A stretch of DNA of 64,000 nt from Leptotrichia wadei (GCF_007990445.1 NZ_AP019841.1:124001-188000); one strand, 5' to 3'; shown: positions 20,343 to 30,250, counted from the first letter of the stretch. Translations and numbers: made by a program. Notes: generated by a model from the letters alone, not told the origin.

Positions 20343-21325
20343 TAGCTTTGAGTAAAGAAGATAAAGAAAAAATAAGAATTTTTGCGGGGTCATCGAGTAA
20401 AGAATTAGCAAAAAAAATAGCAGAGTACCTTGAAATAGATTTATCTTCAAATCAGATAGTAAAATTTGCAGATGGAGAAACTTTTGTAAAATCGAATGAA
20501 AGTGTTAGAGGTTGTAAAGTATTTATTATTCAATCAACTTCAAAACCAGTAAATGAAAGTTTAATGGAATTATTGATATTTATTGATGCGTTGAGAAGAG
20601 CTTCAGCAAGAGAAATAACAGCAGTAATTCCATATTACGGATATGCAAGACAAGATAGAAAAGCAAGTCCAAGAGAGCCAATTACATCAAAATTAGTTGC
20701 AAATTTATTGACAGTAGCAGGAGCGACAAGAGTAATTACAATGGATTTACACGCAAGACAAATTCAAGGATTCTTCGATATTCCAGTAGACCATATGGAA
20801 GCATTGCCAATTTTAGCAAAACACTTTATAAAATACGGATTCAGTCCAGAAGATACAGTTGTAGTATCGCCTGATGTTGGAGGAGTAAAAAGAGCTAGAG
20901 GATTGGCAAACTGGTTGCATACACCACTTGCAATAATTGATAAACGAAGAGCAAAAGCGAATGTATCAGAAGTTATGAACATAATTGGAGATGTAAAAGG
21001 TAAGAAAGCAATTTTGATAGATGATATGATCGACACAGCTGGAACAATTTGTAATGCAGCTCAGGCATTGATAGACAAAGGTGCGACAGAAGTTTATGGA
21101 TGTGCAACTCACGCAGTATTTTCAGGTCCAGCAATTGAAAGATTAAAAAATTCAGCATTTACAGAAGTTGTAATAACAGATAGTATAGAATTGCCTGAAG
21201 ACAAGATTTTTAATAAGTTAAGAATACTTACAACTAGTAAAATGTTTGCTGAGATAATAAAAAGAATAGCAACAAATGAGGCAATTAGTGACTTATTTAA
21301 AATACCTAAAGAAGACAATTTATAA
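20339..21325 (+). CDS. prs: Ribose-phosphate pyrophosphokinase (PRPP synthetase)
   Basis: Makes PRPP from ribose 5-phosphate and ATP. The class I signatures are all visible: [24 protein letters not shown], the [10 protein letters not shown] catalytic region, [11 protein letters not shown] and the PRPP loop [11 protein letters not shown]. 328 residues, somewhat longer at both ends than the usual 310-318. It is translationally coupled to the HAD phosphatase gene, suggesting that it feeds the pentose-donor pathway, though it may also be the cell's only PRPP synthetase. An additional copy elsewhere would favour a dedicated role. Confidence 0.95.
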   Translation: MIALSKEDKEKIRIFAGSSSKELAKKIAEYLEIDLSSNQIVKFADGETFVKSNESVRGCKVFIIQSTSKPVNESLMELLIFIDALRRASAREITAVIPYYGYARQDRKASPREPITSKLVANLLTVAGATRVITMDLHARQIQGFFDIPVDHMEALPILAKHFIKYGFSPEDTVVVSPDVGGVKRARGLANWLHTPLAIIDKRRAKANVSEVMNIIGDVKGKKAILIDDMIDTAGTICNAAQALIDKGATEVYGCATHAVFSGPAIERLKNSAFTEVVITDSIELPEDKIFNKLRILTTSKMFAEIIKRIATNEAISDLFKIPKEDNL

Positions 21326-21351
21326 TTTCTGGTAATAAAATAATTTAAAAT

Positions 21352-21743
21352 AAAGAAACTCTTCTATAACTTATTTTCGGAATAACAGTTATGCTATTAA
21401 ACATTAGTTTATTAAAATATCAACAGGTCTCGGAAATGTATTAGACACTATTATTTGTATTTTATTTCAATACTTTACTAATAAAATATGGGTTTTTGAA
21501 AGTAAAAATAATGGTAAAAAGGCTATCAAAGAATTTATATAATTTATATTAGCAAGAGGTTTAACTGCGATTATTGATCAGATTTTTGTTGTAGTTGGGA
21601 TAGATTGTTTTGTGGTAAAAGACATTAGTTATTCACAACAGGGAATATTTAGTGTGGGAATCAAGATTTTATCAAATATTATTGTAATTGTATTGAATTA
21701 TATCTTTTCTAAATTATTTGTATTCAACAAAAAAAAACAATAA
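21352..21743 (+). pseudogene. Decayed GtrA-family gene
   Basis: Two reading-frame pieces of one GtrA-like protein remain. From 21352 the frame reads KETLL, stop, LIFGITVMLLNISLL, the usual first helix. From 21420 another frame reads to NKIWVFESK (21480-21506), hits a TAA at 21540-21542, then continues IIDQIFVVVG and ends with NYIFSKLFVFNKKK at the TAA at 21741-21743. Two stops, a frame change and a missing segment of about 25 residues show it is not functional. It follows prs directly, so the pentose module may once have had its own flippase. Confidence 0.75.
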
Positions 21744-21889
21744 ATCACTAACAGCACAATGACAACTAAATAACCGTGATCAAAAATATTTTACTCTCAT
21801 TCTTTAAAATTTGCAATATAATAGATTTTTCTTATCAAAAATAGTATAATAAACTATAAGCAAAAATGAAAAAAGGCTGGAGGTTTATT

Positions 21890-23527
21890 ATGAAAAGAGG
21901 ATTACCAATAGGTACTGAAGATTTTGGAGAAATTATTGAACAAGGAAGTTTTTATGTTGATAAGACTGCATTTATAGAAGAGATATTGAAAGACAGTGCT
22001 AAGGTAAAGTTATTTACACGTCCTAGAAGATTTGGGAAAACATTGACTTTGTCTATGTTGAGATATTTTTTTAATATTGAAAATAAAGAAGAGAATGAGA
22101 AATTTTTTTCTGAATTATATATTTCAAATAGTGAATATATGAAATATCAAGGGAAATATCCTGTGATTTTTATTACACTTAAAGATCTGAAGCACGATAC
22201 ATGGAAAGAATGTCTTAAAGGTATAAAATCAGTGATTTCAGATTTGTATGATGGATATAGTTTTATACGAGAAAGTCTTGATGATAGAAACAAAAAGAAA
22301 TTTGATAAAATATTTTATGAAGAAGATGGAAATTATGAAAAGGGATTGTTGGATATTTCTAAATATCTATATCGTTATTATAATAAGAAAGTTATTCTTT
22401 TGATAGATGAGTATGATGCTCCTCTTATAAATGCTTATGAGAAAGGATTTTATGATGAGGCAATAAATTTTTTTAGTGCACTTTATAGTTCTGTGTTAAA
22501 AACGAATGATTATCTCCAAATGGGAGTTCTTACAGGTATTTTAAAGGTTGTAAAAGAAGGAATATTTTCAGGACTCAATAATATCGAGACTTATACGGTG
22601 CTTGATGATCACTATTCTGACACTTTTGGATTTACTGAAAAGGAAGTGGAAAAAGCTGTTAGAGAATATGGATTGAAAGATGAAATTGGAGAAGTTAAAA
22701 AATGGTATAATGGGTATAAATTTGGAAATTTTGAAATTTATAATCCTTGGAGCATATTAAAATACTTAAAAAACGGAAAAACCGAATCATACTGGATAAA
22801 TACAGCATCAGATCTTACAATATTAAGATTGCTAAAAGAGGCAAATGAATCAATGTTTGATGGATTATTAAATATTTTTAATGGAAAAAGTTCAATACAG
22901 TCAATAAATGTATCTTCTGAAATGAACAATATGCAAAATTCTCAAGAAATATGGCAATTAATGCTATTTAGTGGCTATTTGACAATTGATAAAAAAATAG
23001 ATGAATATACGTATTCTTTAAAACTTCCGAATTATGAAGTGAAATCATTTTTTAAAGAAAAATTTTTGGAGTATAATTATACTGAAAACAAAAGTTTATT
23101 CAAAAAAATGATAAATGCGTTATTGTTAAAAGATATTGATAAATATGCAGAACTTTTACAAAAGATATTATTAAATTCTATGAGTTATCATGATGGTGCA
23201 AAAGAAGAAAAATTTTATCATAATCTAATTTTAGGAATGCTTTTGTATTTAGACAGTGAATATAGCATAAAATCAAATATAGAAGAAGGATATGGAAGAA
23301 CAGATGTACTAATGTTTCCTTTAAATAAATTGCAGCCAGGATTTATATTTGAATTTAAGGTATCTGAAACAGATGATAACAAATCCATGGAAAAAGCTGC
23401 AGATGAAGCATTAAATCAAATAAAAGACAGAAAATATGAAACAGAAATGAAACAAAGAAAAGTAAAGGATATTTTACATTTAGGAATAGCATTTAATGGA
23501 AAAAAAGTAAAAGTAAAATTAGGATAA
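21890..23527 (+). CDS. AAA-ATPase-like protein with C-terminal PD-(D/E)XK nuclease-like domain
   Basis: This belongs to a large, poorly understood family common in anaerobic bacteria. The N-terminus LPIGTEDFGEII and YVDKTAFIEEIL lead into the P-loop variant RPRRFGKTLTLSML, and Walker B is ILLIDEYDAPL. The C-terminal region GRTDVLMFP...FIFEFKV carries the Asp and Glu-x-Lys of a PD-(D/E)XK fold. The start is set at the ATG at 21890 (545 residues), since the upstream in-frame ATG at 21866 precedes the GGAGG site. Function is unknown; a role in mobile DNA or defence has been suggested for relatives. It splits the polysaccharide locus in two. Confidence 0.85.
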   Translation: MKRGLPIGTEDFGEIIEQGSFYVDKTAFIEEILKDSAKVKLFTRPRRFGKTLTLSMLRYFFNIENKEENEKFFSELYISNSEYMKYQGKYPVIFITLKDLKHDTWKECLKGIKSVISDLYDGYSFIRESLDDRNKKKFDKIFYEEDGNYEKGLLDISKYLYRYYNKKVILLIDEYDAPLINAYEKGFYDEAINFFSALYSSVLKTNDYLQMGVLTGILKVVKEGIFSGLNNIETYTVLDDHYSDTFGFTEKEVEKAVREYGLKDEIGEVKKWYNGYKFGNFEIYNPWSILKYLKNGKTESYWINTASDLTILRLLKEANESMFDGLLNIFNGKSSIQSINVSSEMNNMQNSQEIWQLMLFSGYLTIDKKIDEYTYSLKLPNYEVKSFFKEKFLEYNYTENKSLFKKMINALLLKDIDKYAELLQKILLNSMSYHDGAKEEKFYHNLILGMLLYLDSEYSIKSNIEEGYGRTDVLMFPLNKLQPGFIFEFKVSETDDNKSMEKAADEALNQIKDRKYETEMKQRKVKDILHLGIAFNGKKVKVKLG

Positions 23528-23607
23528 AGTTTTAAGAATAAAATGTTTTTAATTATGGTTATTTAAGTTGGTTATGATTTTTTATTTAAAAAAATTCAGG
23601 AGATATT

Positions 23608-24732
23608 ATGAACAAAAAAACAATAGTTTTATCGGGAATAAACCTGATTGAAGGCGGTCCATTGACCATTTATAAGGAATGCCTTAGATGTGTAGAGAAA
23701 TATTTTTTAGAAAATTATGAAATAGTGGCTCTTGTACATAACAGGGAACTTTTTTCTGAATTTGATTCAAAAATAAAGTTTATTGAATTTATGGATTCTA
23801 AAAAAAGTTATTTAAAGAGATTTTATTATGAATATTTTTATTTCAAAAGATTGTCAAAGAAACTAAAGCCTTATTTATGGTTTTCATTGCATGATATGAC
23901 TTCGAATGTAGCAGCAGACAAAAGAGCAGTTTATTGTCATAATCCTATTATTTTTTATGATATGAAGATAAAAGATATGATTAATGAATTTAAGATGTTT
24001 ATGTTTTCTAGATTTTATAAATATATCTACAAAATTAATATTAAAAAAAATAAGTTTGTTGTGGTTCAGCAGGACTGGATTAGAAAAAGATTTAAGAAAA
24101 TTTTTAAAATAAAAAATGTGGTTGTTGCTCATCCTAATGTTGTTATAGATGATTCAAATAATAATTGTAAAAATACAAAAATAGTAAAAAATAGTTTTTT
24201 ATATCCTTCATTTCCTAGAATTTTTAAAAATTTTGAAGTCATTTGTAAAGCTGTTGAAATATTAGAAAATAAAAATATTGAAAATTTTAAGGTATATTTG
24301 ACAATAGATGGAAGTGAAAATATTTATTCAAAGGAAATTGTTGAAAAATATGGCCGTTTAAAATGTATTGAATTTATTGGATTACAAACAAGAGAAAATT
24401 TGATGAAATATTATAGTAAAATAGAAACAGTGATATTCCCTTCTAAACTAGAAACTTGGGGATTGCCTATTTCAGAAGCGAAGGCATTTGGTAAAAATAT
24501 AATTTTGGCAGATTTGGAATATGCGCATGAAACACTGGGAACTTATGAAAAAGTGATGTTTTTTGGGCCTGATAATGCTGAAAAATTAGCTGAAAAGATA
24601 GAAATGTTGATAAATGATGATGAAAATATGAAAAATATAGAATTTGATGGAAATTTTGAAAAAAATATTGAAAAACCATTTTGTAAAAATTGGAAGGAAT
24701 TATTTGATATTTTACTTTTGGATAATAGATAA
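23608..24732 (+). CDS. Glycosyltransferase, GT4 family
   Basis: A 374-residue GT-B glycosyltransferase beginning KKTIVLSGINLIEGGPLTI, with GPLTIYKE as the acceptor-side loop. The C-terminal domain has FPSKLETWGLPISEAKAFG, carrying the paired acidic residues of GT4, and IILADLEYAHETLG. The first gene after the AAA-ATPase, it begins a second run of glycosyltransferases. Sugar unknown. Confidence 0.82.
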   Translation: MNKKTIVLSGINLIEGGPLTIYKECLRCVEKYFLENYEIVALVHNRELFSEFDSKIKFIEFMDSKKSYLKRFYYEYFYFKRLSKKLKPYLWFSLHDMTSNVAADKRAVYCHNPIIFYDMKIKDMINEFKMFMFSRFYKYIYKINIKKNKFVVVQQDWIRKRFKKIFKIKNVVVAHPNVVIDDSNNNCKNTKIVKNSFLYPSFPRIFKNFEVICKAVEILENKNIENFKVYLTIDGSENIYSKEIVEKYGRLKCIEFIGLQTRENLMKYYSKIETVIFPSKLETWGLPISEAKAFGKNIILADLEYAHETLGTYEKVMFFGPDNAEKLAEKIEMLINDDENMKNIEFDGNFEKNIEKPFCKNWKELFDILLLDNR

Positions 24733-24792
24733 TTTATTTAAATTATCACAAATAATTTTTTATAAAATATAGAAAGAAGTTTAAAAAAGAGT

Positions 24793-25848
24793 ATGGGAAA
24801 AGATAAAATTGTTATATATTTTGGATTTAATAATCCACTTATATATAAACGTGGAGTAGAAAATGTTATATTATCTCAATCTATGGCATTGCCAGAAAAT
24901 GTAAAAAAATATTATTTATTTTTTGGTGAAAAAGATGAGGAATTTTTTTGGAATGATATAAAATGTATATCAATAAAGCATGATTTATTTAGATTTTTTA
25001 AATTAAATACATTTTTAAATAAATTGTGTAGAAATGCTGAATGTGTTATTCATTCTCATAATTATTTGATGAGTTTTTTTCTTTTGAAAAAAACAGATAT
25101 ATTTACTGTTCATGATGGGCTTTTTTATTTATCATCCCAAACCAATCATAGATTTAAAAATATTTTTAAATTTATTGAAAAAGCAGTCTATAAAAAAAGT
25201 AAATTAGTGCATTTTATATCGAAATTTACAAAAGAAGAATCACTTTATAATAAAGATAACTTTATTATTATTTATAACACTACTCCACTTGAAAAAGTAA
25301 AAGTAAAATTTGAAAACGAGAACTGGGATTCTAAAAAAGTAAAAATATTTACAGTAAGAAGTATTGAAGAAAGAGTAAATTTAGAATTACTTATTGAACT
25401 TGCCCAAAGAAATAAAGATTTTGAAATAAAGGTTTCTGGAAAAGGACCTTTGATTGAAAAATATAGAGATGAAATAAAAAATAAAAAATTAGATAATATT
25501 GAATTAATGGGATTTTTAGAAGATGAAAAAATAAGAAAATACTATAAAGACTGTGATATTGTTACAGTTTTGGCAAAATATGGGGAAGGTTTTGGGCTTC
25601 CTATTATCGAAGGATATTTGCATGATAAGCCTGTCTTTGCTTCAAATGTATCGGCAATTCCTGAAGTTATTATTAATAAGGAATTTTTAGTAGAGAATGA
25701 TGTTATAAATTTAGAAAATAAAATTTTAAATTATTTAAAAAAGAATAAAAGTTATAATTTTAAAGAATACTATTATAGTAATTTTGGAAATGATGTGATA
25801 AGGGATAAATATTTTAAATTGTATAATCATACTTTTAAAGTAAAGTAA
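24793..25848 (+). CDS. Glycosyltransferase, GT4 family
   Basis: A 351-residue GT-B protein. It contains HSHNYL and FTVHDGLFYLSS in the acceptor domain. The donor domain has IFTVRSIEERVNLELLIELA, KVSGKGPLIEKY and LAKYGEGFGLPIIEGYL, which match GT4 motifs. The ribosome site (GAAAGAAG) is weak. Probably adds one residue of the repeating unit; donor unknown. Confidence 0.82.
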   Translation: MGKDKIVIYFGFNNPLIYKRGVENVILSQSMALPENVKKYYLFFGEKDEEFFWNDIKCISIKHDLFRFFKLNTFLNKLCRNAECVIHSHNYLMSFFLLKKTDIFTVHDGLFYLSSQTNHRFKNIFKFIEKAVYKKSKLVHFISKFTKEESLYNKDNFIIIYNTTPLEKVKVKFENENWDSKKVKIFTVRSIEERVNLELLIELAQRNKDFEIKVSGKGPLIEKYRDEIKNKKLDNIELMGFLEDEKIRKYYKDCDIVTVLAKYGEGFGLPIIEGYLHDKPVFASNVSAIPEVIINKEFLVENDVINLENKILNYLKKNKSYNFKEYYYSNFGNDVIRDKYFKLYNHTFKVK

Positions 25849-25886
25849 TTTAAATATGGAATTTATAAAAAAGGAGTTATATAAAT

Positions 25887-27008
25887 ATGGAAAGAAAAAA
25901 AATTTCACTTGAAATTCAGTGGGCTGTAGGACCTAAAACAGGAGTTGGCTGGTATATTTTTAATATTGTAAAAGGATTGGTTCAAAATAATAAGAATGAT
26001 TATACTGGTGAATTTATAAATTTTATGAATAGGCATAATGTTAAGGAACAAATTAACTATGATATAAAAATAAAGCAAAATAAATTTATTTCATATAGAA
26101 TTTATAGCATTTTAACTCAAAAATTAAAAATAAGCCATAATTTTTTGATGAATACAAAATCTGATATATATCATTTTTTTAATTTTATAATTCCTAAAAA
26201 TATAAAAGGAAAAGTAATTGTTACAATTTACGATACTGTATTTTTTTCTGCACCTGAAACTATGGGTGGTATGAAAACTATTAGCGAATATAAATATGCT
26301 GCTGAAAGATCTGATTTAATTATAACTATTTCTGAAAGTGCTAAAGCTGATATTATTAAACATTTTAATATAGATGAAAAAAAGATAAAAATTGTAACTC
26401 CTGGAATTGATTTACAAAAATATTCTTACAAATATTCTGAATCTGAACTTGAAAATATTAGAAAAAAGTATAATTTGCCCAAAAATTATATTTTATATTT
26501 GGGAACAATTGAACCCCGAAAAAATATTGAAAGAATTGTGAAAGCGTTTAAAAAATATAAAAAGGAAATTAATGATGATTTAAAACTTGTGATTGTGGGA
26601 AGAAAAGGCTGGAAATATGATAATATTATGAAACTGATTGAATCAATGGGAACGGATATTATAATTACTGGATATATTGATGAAGAAGATAAAGTTCCTA
26701 TTTATAAACTTGCACAGATTTTTGTTTTTCCATCTTTATATGAAGGTTTTGGAATGCCGATATTAGAGGCTATGGCATCAAAAACACCGGTAATCACATC
26801 AAATATTTCTTCAATGCCTGAAGTAGCAGGAAATGCTGGAATGTTGGTAGATCCTTTTAATGAAAATGAAATTTTTGAAGCATATAAAAAAATTTTGTCA
26901 GATGATGAACTAAAAAAAGAAATGGTGCAAAAAGGATTGGAACAGGCAAAAAAATTTGAGTGGAAAAAATCTGTAGAAATGCTTGAAAAGATTTATGAGG
27001 AAATATAA
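25887..27008 (+). CDS. Glycosyltransferase, GT4 family (mannosyltransferase-like)
   Basis: A 373-residue GT4 enzyme with a textbook set of motifs: TIYDTVFF, YILYLGTIEPRKNIERIVKA, GRKGWKYDNI, FPSLYEGFGMPILEAMASK and SSMPEVAGNAG. The combination is typical of WbdA/WbaZ-like mannosyl- or rhamnosyltransferases using GDP-sugars, which fits the GDP-mannose and GDP-6-deoxyhexose made upstream. AAAGGAG site. Confidence 0.88.
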   Translation: MERKKISLEIQWAVGPKTGVGWYIFNIVKGLVQNNKNDYTGEFINFMNRHNVKEQINYDIKIKQNKFISYRIYSILTQKLKISHNFLMNTKSDIYHFFNFIIPKNIKGKVIVTIYDTVFFSAPETMGGMKTISEYKYAAERSDLIITISESAKADIIKHFNIDEKKIKIVTPGIDLQKYSYKYSESELENIRKKYNLPKNYILYLGTIEPRKNIERIVKAFKKYKKEINDDLKLVIVGRKGWKYDNIMKLIESMGTDIIITGYIDEEDKVPIYKLAQIFVFPSLYEGFGMPILEAMASKTPVITSNISSMPEVAGNAGMLVDPFNENEIFEAYKKILSDDELKKEMVQKGLEQAKKFEWKKSVEMLEKIYEEI

Positions 27009-27040
27009 TAGACTTAAAATAAAATATGGAAAGGTAAAAT

Positions 27041-27661
27041 ATGGAAAAATCATTTTATGAATTGTGGAAATTGGGAATTAATTTTATTAAAACAAAAATA
27101 TTTTTTCCAAAAGCTAGGTTAATTCGATTTCCTTTTGATATAAGAGGAAAAAAATATATAAAATTTGGAGAAAATTTTACAACTGGAACTGGCTGCAGAA
27201 TTGAAGCATATAATTTTCAAGATTCACTTAATGCTAAAAGTATAAAAAATAAAAATACACCTCAATTAATAATTGGAAATAATGTTCAAATTAACGATTA
27301 TGTCCATTTGTCATGTGCAAATTCATTAATTATAGGAGACAATGTACTGATAGCAAGCAAAGTTTATATTTCTGACTTAAATCATGGAAATTATTCATTT
27401 TCAAAAGACTTTGAACATTCTAATCCTGAAGAAATTGCAAAGGAAAGAAGAATTTTTACAAAACCAGTAAAAATTTGTGAAAATGTATGGCTTGGAGAAA
27501 ATGTATCTGTATTGCCAGGAACAGTAATTGGAAAAAATTCTATAATTGGAGCAAATTCTGTTGTTTCTAAAAATATTCCAGAAAACTGCATTGCTGTTGG
27601 AAATCCAGCAAAGGTAATAAAGAAATACAATTTTGAAACTAAAAAATGGGAAAGAATATAA
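27041..27661 (+). CDS. Hexapeptide-repeat acyltransferase (LbH family)
   Basis: Left-handed beta-helix acyltransferase of 206 residues, similar to the maltose/galactoside O-acetyltransferase group. Hexapeptide repeats run through residues 80-190, with IGDNVLIASKVYISDLNHG supplying the catalytic histidine region and ENVWLGENVSVLPGTVIG, then IGANSVVSKNIP, forming the last coils. It probably O-acetylates the polysaccharide or a precursor using acetyl-CoA. It lies between two glycosyltransferases. Confidence 0.87.
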   Translation: MEKSFYELWKLGINFIKTKIFFPKARLIRFPFDIRGKKYIKFGENFTTGTGCRIEAYNFQDSLNAKSIKNKNTPQLIIGNNVQINDYVHLSCANSLIIGDNVLIASKVYISDLNHGNYSFSKDFEHSNPEEIAKERRIFTKPVKICENVWLGENVSVLPGTVIGKNSIIGANSVVSKNIPENCIAVGNPAKVIKKYNFETKKWERI

Positions 27662-27741
27662 AAATTTTGAAATATTTAAATTGTTTGATTAAACTTAAGA
27701 TGTTATAATCTTATTAATAAAAAAAGAGTGGAGGATTTTGT

Positions 27742-28581
27742 ATGTATGACTTTACAGCTTGTATAGTGACTTATAATACTGACCAAAAGGAATTAACTCA
27801 AATCATAGGTTGTTTTCAAAAAACAAAATTAAAATTTAAATTATGGATATCAGATAATTCTGAAAAGGATACTTTGAGAAATTTTATAAAAAATCTTTCA
27901 GATGATAGAATAGAATATATCTTTAATAATTCAAATAATGGATTTGGATCAGGTCATAATATTGTGTTAAAAAAATTAATGGATGATAATTTTAAAGAAA
28001 AAGCAGAATTTCATATAATATTGAATGCTGATATAATTTTTGAAGAAAATACTATTGAAAAAATGATTGATTATATGAGAAAAAATCCTGAAATTGGGCA
28101 GATAGGACCGAAAATATATGAATCCAGTGGAGAGGTAAATAAATCCTGCAGGTTATTGCCTACACCATTAAACTTAATATTTAGAAGATTTTTTCCGATA
28201 AAATCTATTGTAGATAAAATGGATTATAATTATGAGATGAGATGGTGTGATTATAATTCAATAATGGAAGTTCCAATTCTATCTGGATGTCTTATGTTTA
28301 TAAGAACAGATATTTTGAAAAATGTTGGAATGTTTGATACTAGATATTTCATGTATATGGAAGATTATGATTTGTGTAGAAGAATTGGACAAAAATACAA
28401 AGTAATATTTTATCCTGAAGTAAAGATAATTCATAAACATGGAAAAGCATCCTATAAAACACGAAAAATGATGATGGCACATATAAACTCAGCTATAAAA
28501 TATTTTAATAAATGGGGATGGTTTTTTGATAAGGAAAGAAAAACAAGAAATAAGGAATGTATAAAAAGATATAAAAAATAA
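27742..28581 (+). CDS. Glycosyltransferase, GT2 family (rhamnosyltransferase-like)
   Basis: Inverting GT-A glycosyltransferase of 279 residues. CIVTYNTDQKELTQII starts the nucleotide-binding fold, NNGFGSGHN follows, ILNADI supplies the DxD-type metal motif, and SGCLMFIRTDIL then FDTRYFMYMEDYDLCRRI is the acceptor and catalytic-base region. The ED(Y/V)DLC pattern is typical of WbbL-like rhamnosyltransferases. It has a GGAGG site, and its own promoter may lie in the 80 bp ahead of it. Confidence 0.88.
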   Translation: MYDFTACIVTYNTDQKELTQIIGCFQKTKLKFKLWISDNSEKDTLRNFIKNLSDDRIEYIFNNSNNGFGSGHNIVLKKLMDDNFKEKAEFHIILNADIIFEENTIEKMIDYMRKNPEIGQIGPKIYESSGEVNKSCRLLPTPLNLIFRRFFPIKSIVDKMDYNYEMRWCDYNSIMEVPILSGCLMFIRTDILKNVGMFDTRYFMYMEDYDLCRRIGQKYKVIFYPEVKIIHKHGKASYKTRKMMMAHINSAIKYFNKWGWFFDKERKTRNKECIKRYKK

Positions 28582-28609
28582 TTTATTTGGTAAATGATTA
28601 GGAGAATAA

Positions 28610-29455
28610 ATGAAACGAAAGGTTTTAGTAACAGGAGCTAATGGATATATAGGAAAAAATGTTATAAATTATTTGTTAAATAATAACATTGAAGTAGTAG
28701 CTGCTGATATTTCTTTAGATAAAATAAATGATAAAGTAAAAAAAATAGAAGCTAATATATTTGAAAATACAGATTATCTTTTTTCTAATTTAGAGAATGT
28801 GAATACCTGTATTCATTTAGCATGGAGAAATGGTTTTGTACATAATTCTATTACTCATCTTGAGGATATTTCACTACATTATAAATTTTTAAGAAAAATT
28901 TATGAATTTGGTATAAAAAATATAAATGTTATAGGAACTATGCATGAAATTGGATACTGGGAAGGAGAAGTTGATAACAATACTAGTACTAATCCTATTT
29001 CTTTTTATGGTATAGCAAAAAATAGTTTGAGACAATCTTTGAAAATATTAGAAGAGAGCGATAAGGAATTATTAATAAAATGGCTTAGAGTATTTTATAT
29101 ACAAGGTGATGATAGGAATAATAATTCTATTTTTTCTAAAATATTACAAAAAGAAGAAGAAGGTGCTAAAACTTTTCCATTTACTACAGGAAAAAATAAA
29201 TATGACTTTATTAATATAGAGATATTAGCAGAGATGATTTCAAAAGCGGCTTTACAAACTGATATAACTGGAATTATAAATTGCTGTTCCGGTAAACCTG
29301 TAAGTTTAAAAGAAAAAGTTGAATCATTTTTAAAAGAAAATAACTTGAAAATAAAATTAGAGTATGGTGTATTTCTAGATCGAGCTTATGATTCTCCTGC
29401 CATATGGGGAAATAATAATATAATATCAGAAATAATAAAAAAAGAATTTTTATAA
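28610..29455 (+). CDS. NAD-dependent epimerase/dehydratase (extended SDR)
   Basis: A 281-residue extended SDR beginning KVLVTGANGYIGKNVINYLL with the GxxGxxG cofactor motif. Later FYGIAKNS carries the YxxxK catalytic pair and IQGDDRNNNSIFSKI the substrate part. It likely modifies a nucleotide sugar (epimerase, reductase or dehydratase), but the reaction cannot be read off. Last gene of the polysaccharide run, followed at once by a terminator. Confidence 0.85.
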   Translation: MKRKVLVTGANGYIGKNVINYLLNNNIEVVAADISLDKINDKVKKIEANIFENTDYLFSNLENVNTCIHLAWRNGFVHNSITHLEDISLHYKFLRKIYEFGIKNINVIGTMHEIGYWEGEVDNNTSTNPISFYGIAKNSLRQSLKILEESDKELLIKWLRVFYIQGDDRNNNSIFSKILQKEEEGAKTFPFTTGKNKYDFINIEILAEMISKAALQTDITGIINCCSGKPVSLKEKVESFLKENNLKIKLEYGVFLDRAYDSPAIWGNNNIISEIIKKEFL

Positions 29456-29460
29456 AAAAA

Positions 29461-29497
29461 AAAAAAAGGACTGCTAAGAATTTTTCAGCAGTCTTTT
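29461..29497 (+). terminator. Rho-independent terminator, probably bidirectional
   Basis: GACTGCT (29469-29475) pairs with AGCAGTC (29487-29493) around an 11-base loop. An A run lies before and a T run after, so it can end the plus-strand polysaccharide operon and the minus-strand biotin ligase transcript coming from the other side. Confidence 0.85.
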
Positions 29498-29545
29498 AAA
29501 ATTTAAAATTATTAAAAATTTAAAGTTAAAATTTTTAATTAAATT

Positions 29546-30250
29546 TTATAGAACTTTAAATTCCAACGAAGAAAATTTCAGTTCATCACTATCTCCTCTA
29601 GCAATAATTGAAATTCTGCCTCTTCTATCTACACGTAAAAATCTATATTCCTTTTCTGAAAATTTTCCATTTTTCTGAATTACTATTTTTTTGCCTTTCA
29701 AATAACTGTTTTCATTTACTATGTGCAATATGCTTTCCCATTCTCTGTTTAAACTATGGAATTCATTTTCAAAAGTTGAAACGATTTCTTCTATTATGTT
29801 TTGTACTGAGTGTTTTTTTCCTGTAATTTCCACAAGTGCGATTGCTTTTTCGCGGAATATTCCAAAATCGGTGTTGTTGATGTTTATTCCAATACCGATT
29901 ATTATGTGATCTCTTACTTTTTCACAAAGAATTCCGCATATTTTTTTGTTTTCATAATAAATGTCGTTTGGCCATTTGAAAGTCAGCTTTTCTTTATTTT
30001 CTATATAATTTTTTAGTACTTTATAGACAATATATCCTGTAAAAATTGTAATTTTTTCATCCAGTTCATAATTGTCATTGATACCGAAGGAAAAGAGGGC
30101 GGCACCTTCGCTTGAAATCCATGTGCTGTCCCTTTTTCCTTTTCCATCTGTCTGTTTTTTGGCTACGATTACTTCAAATTCTTCGATTCTTAGCTGTCGT
30201 CGTAAATATGTATTTGTTGAATTTATTTCATCAAAAAACTTAAATTTCAA
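29546..30250 (-). CDS. birA: Biotin--protein ligase, type I (first copy)
   Basis: Attaches biotin to carrier proteins through biotinyl-AMP. It starts directly in the catalytic domain (FFDEINSTNTYL), with the adenylate loop AKKQTDGKGKRDSTW, the KWPND motif and KKICGIL. At 234 residues it has no N-terminal winged-helix, so it cannot act as a DNA-binding repressor. The adenylate loop is GKGKRD rather than the usual GRGRRGR. A second ligase gene lies at 40409. It follows the FakA-FakB gene in the same direction. Confidence 0.9.
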   Translation of the reverse strand: MKFKFFDEINSTNTYLRRQLRIEEFEVIVAKKQTDGKGKRDSTWISSEGAALFSFGINDNYELDEKITIFTGYIVYKVLKNYIENKEKLTFKWPNDIYYENKKICGILCEKVRDHIIIGIGININNTDFGIFREKAIALVEITGKKHSVQNIIEEIVSTFENEFHSLNREWESILHIVNENSYLKGKKIVIQKNGKFSEKEYRFLRVDRRGRISIIARGDSDELKFSSLEFKVL

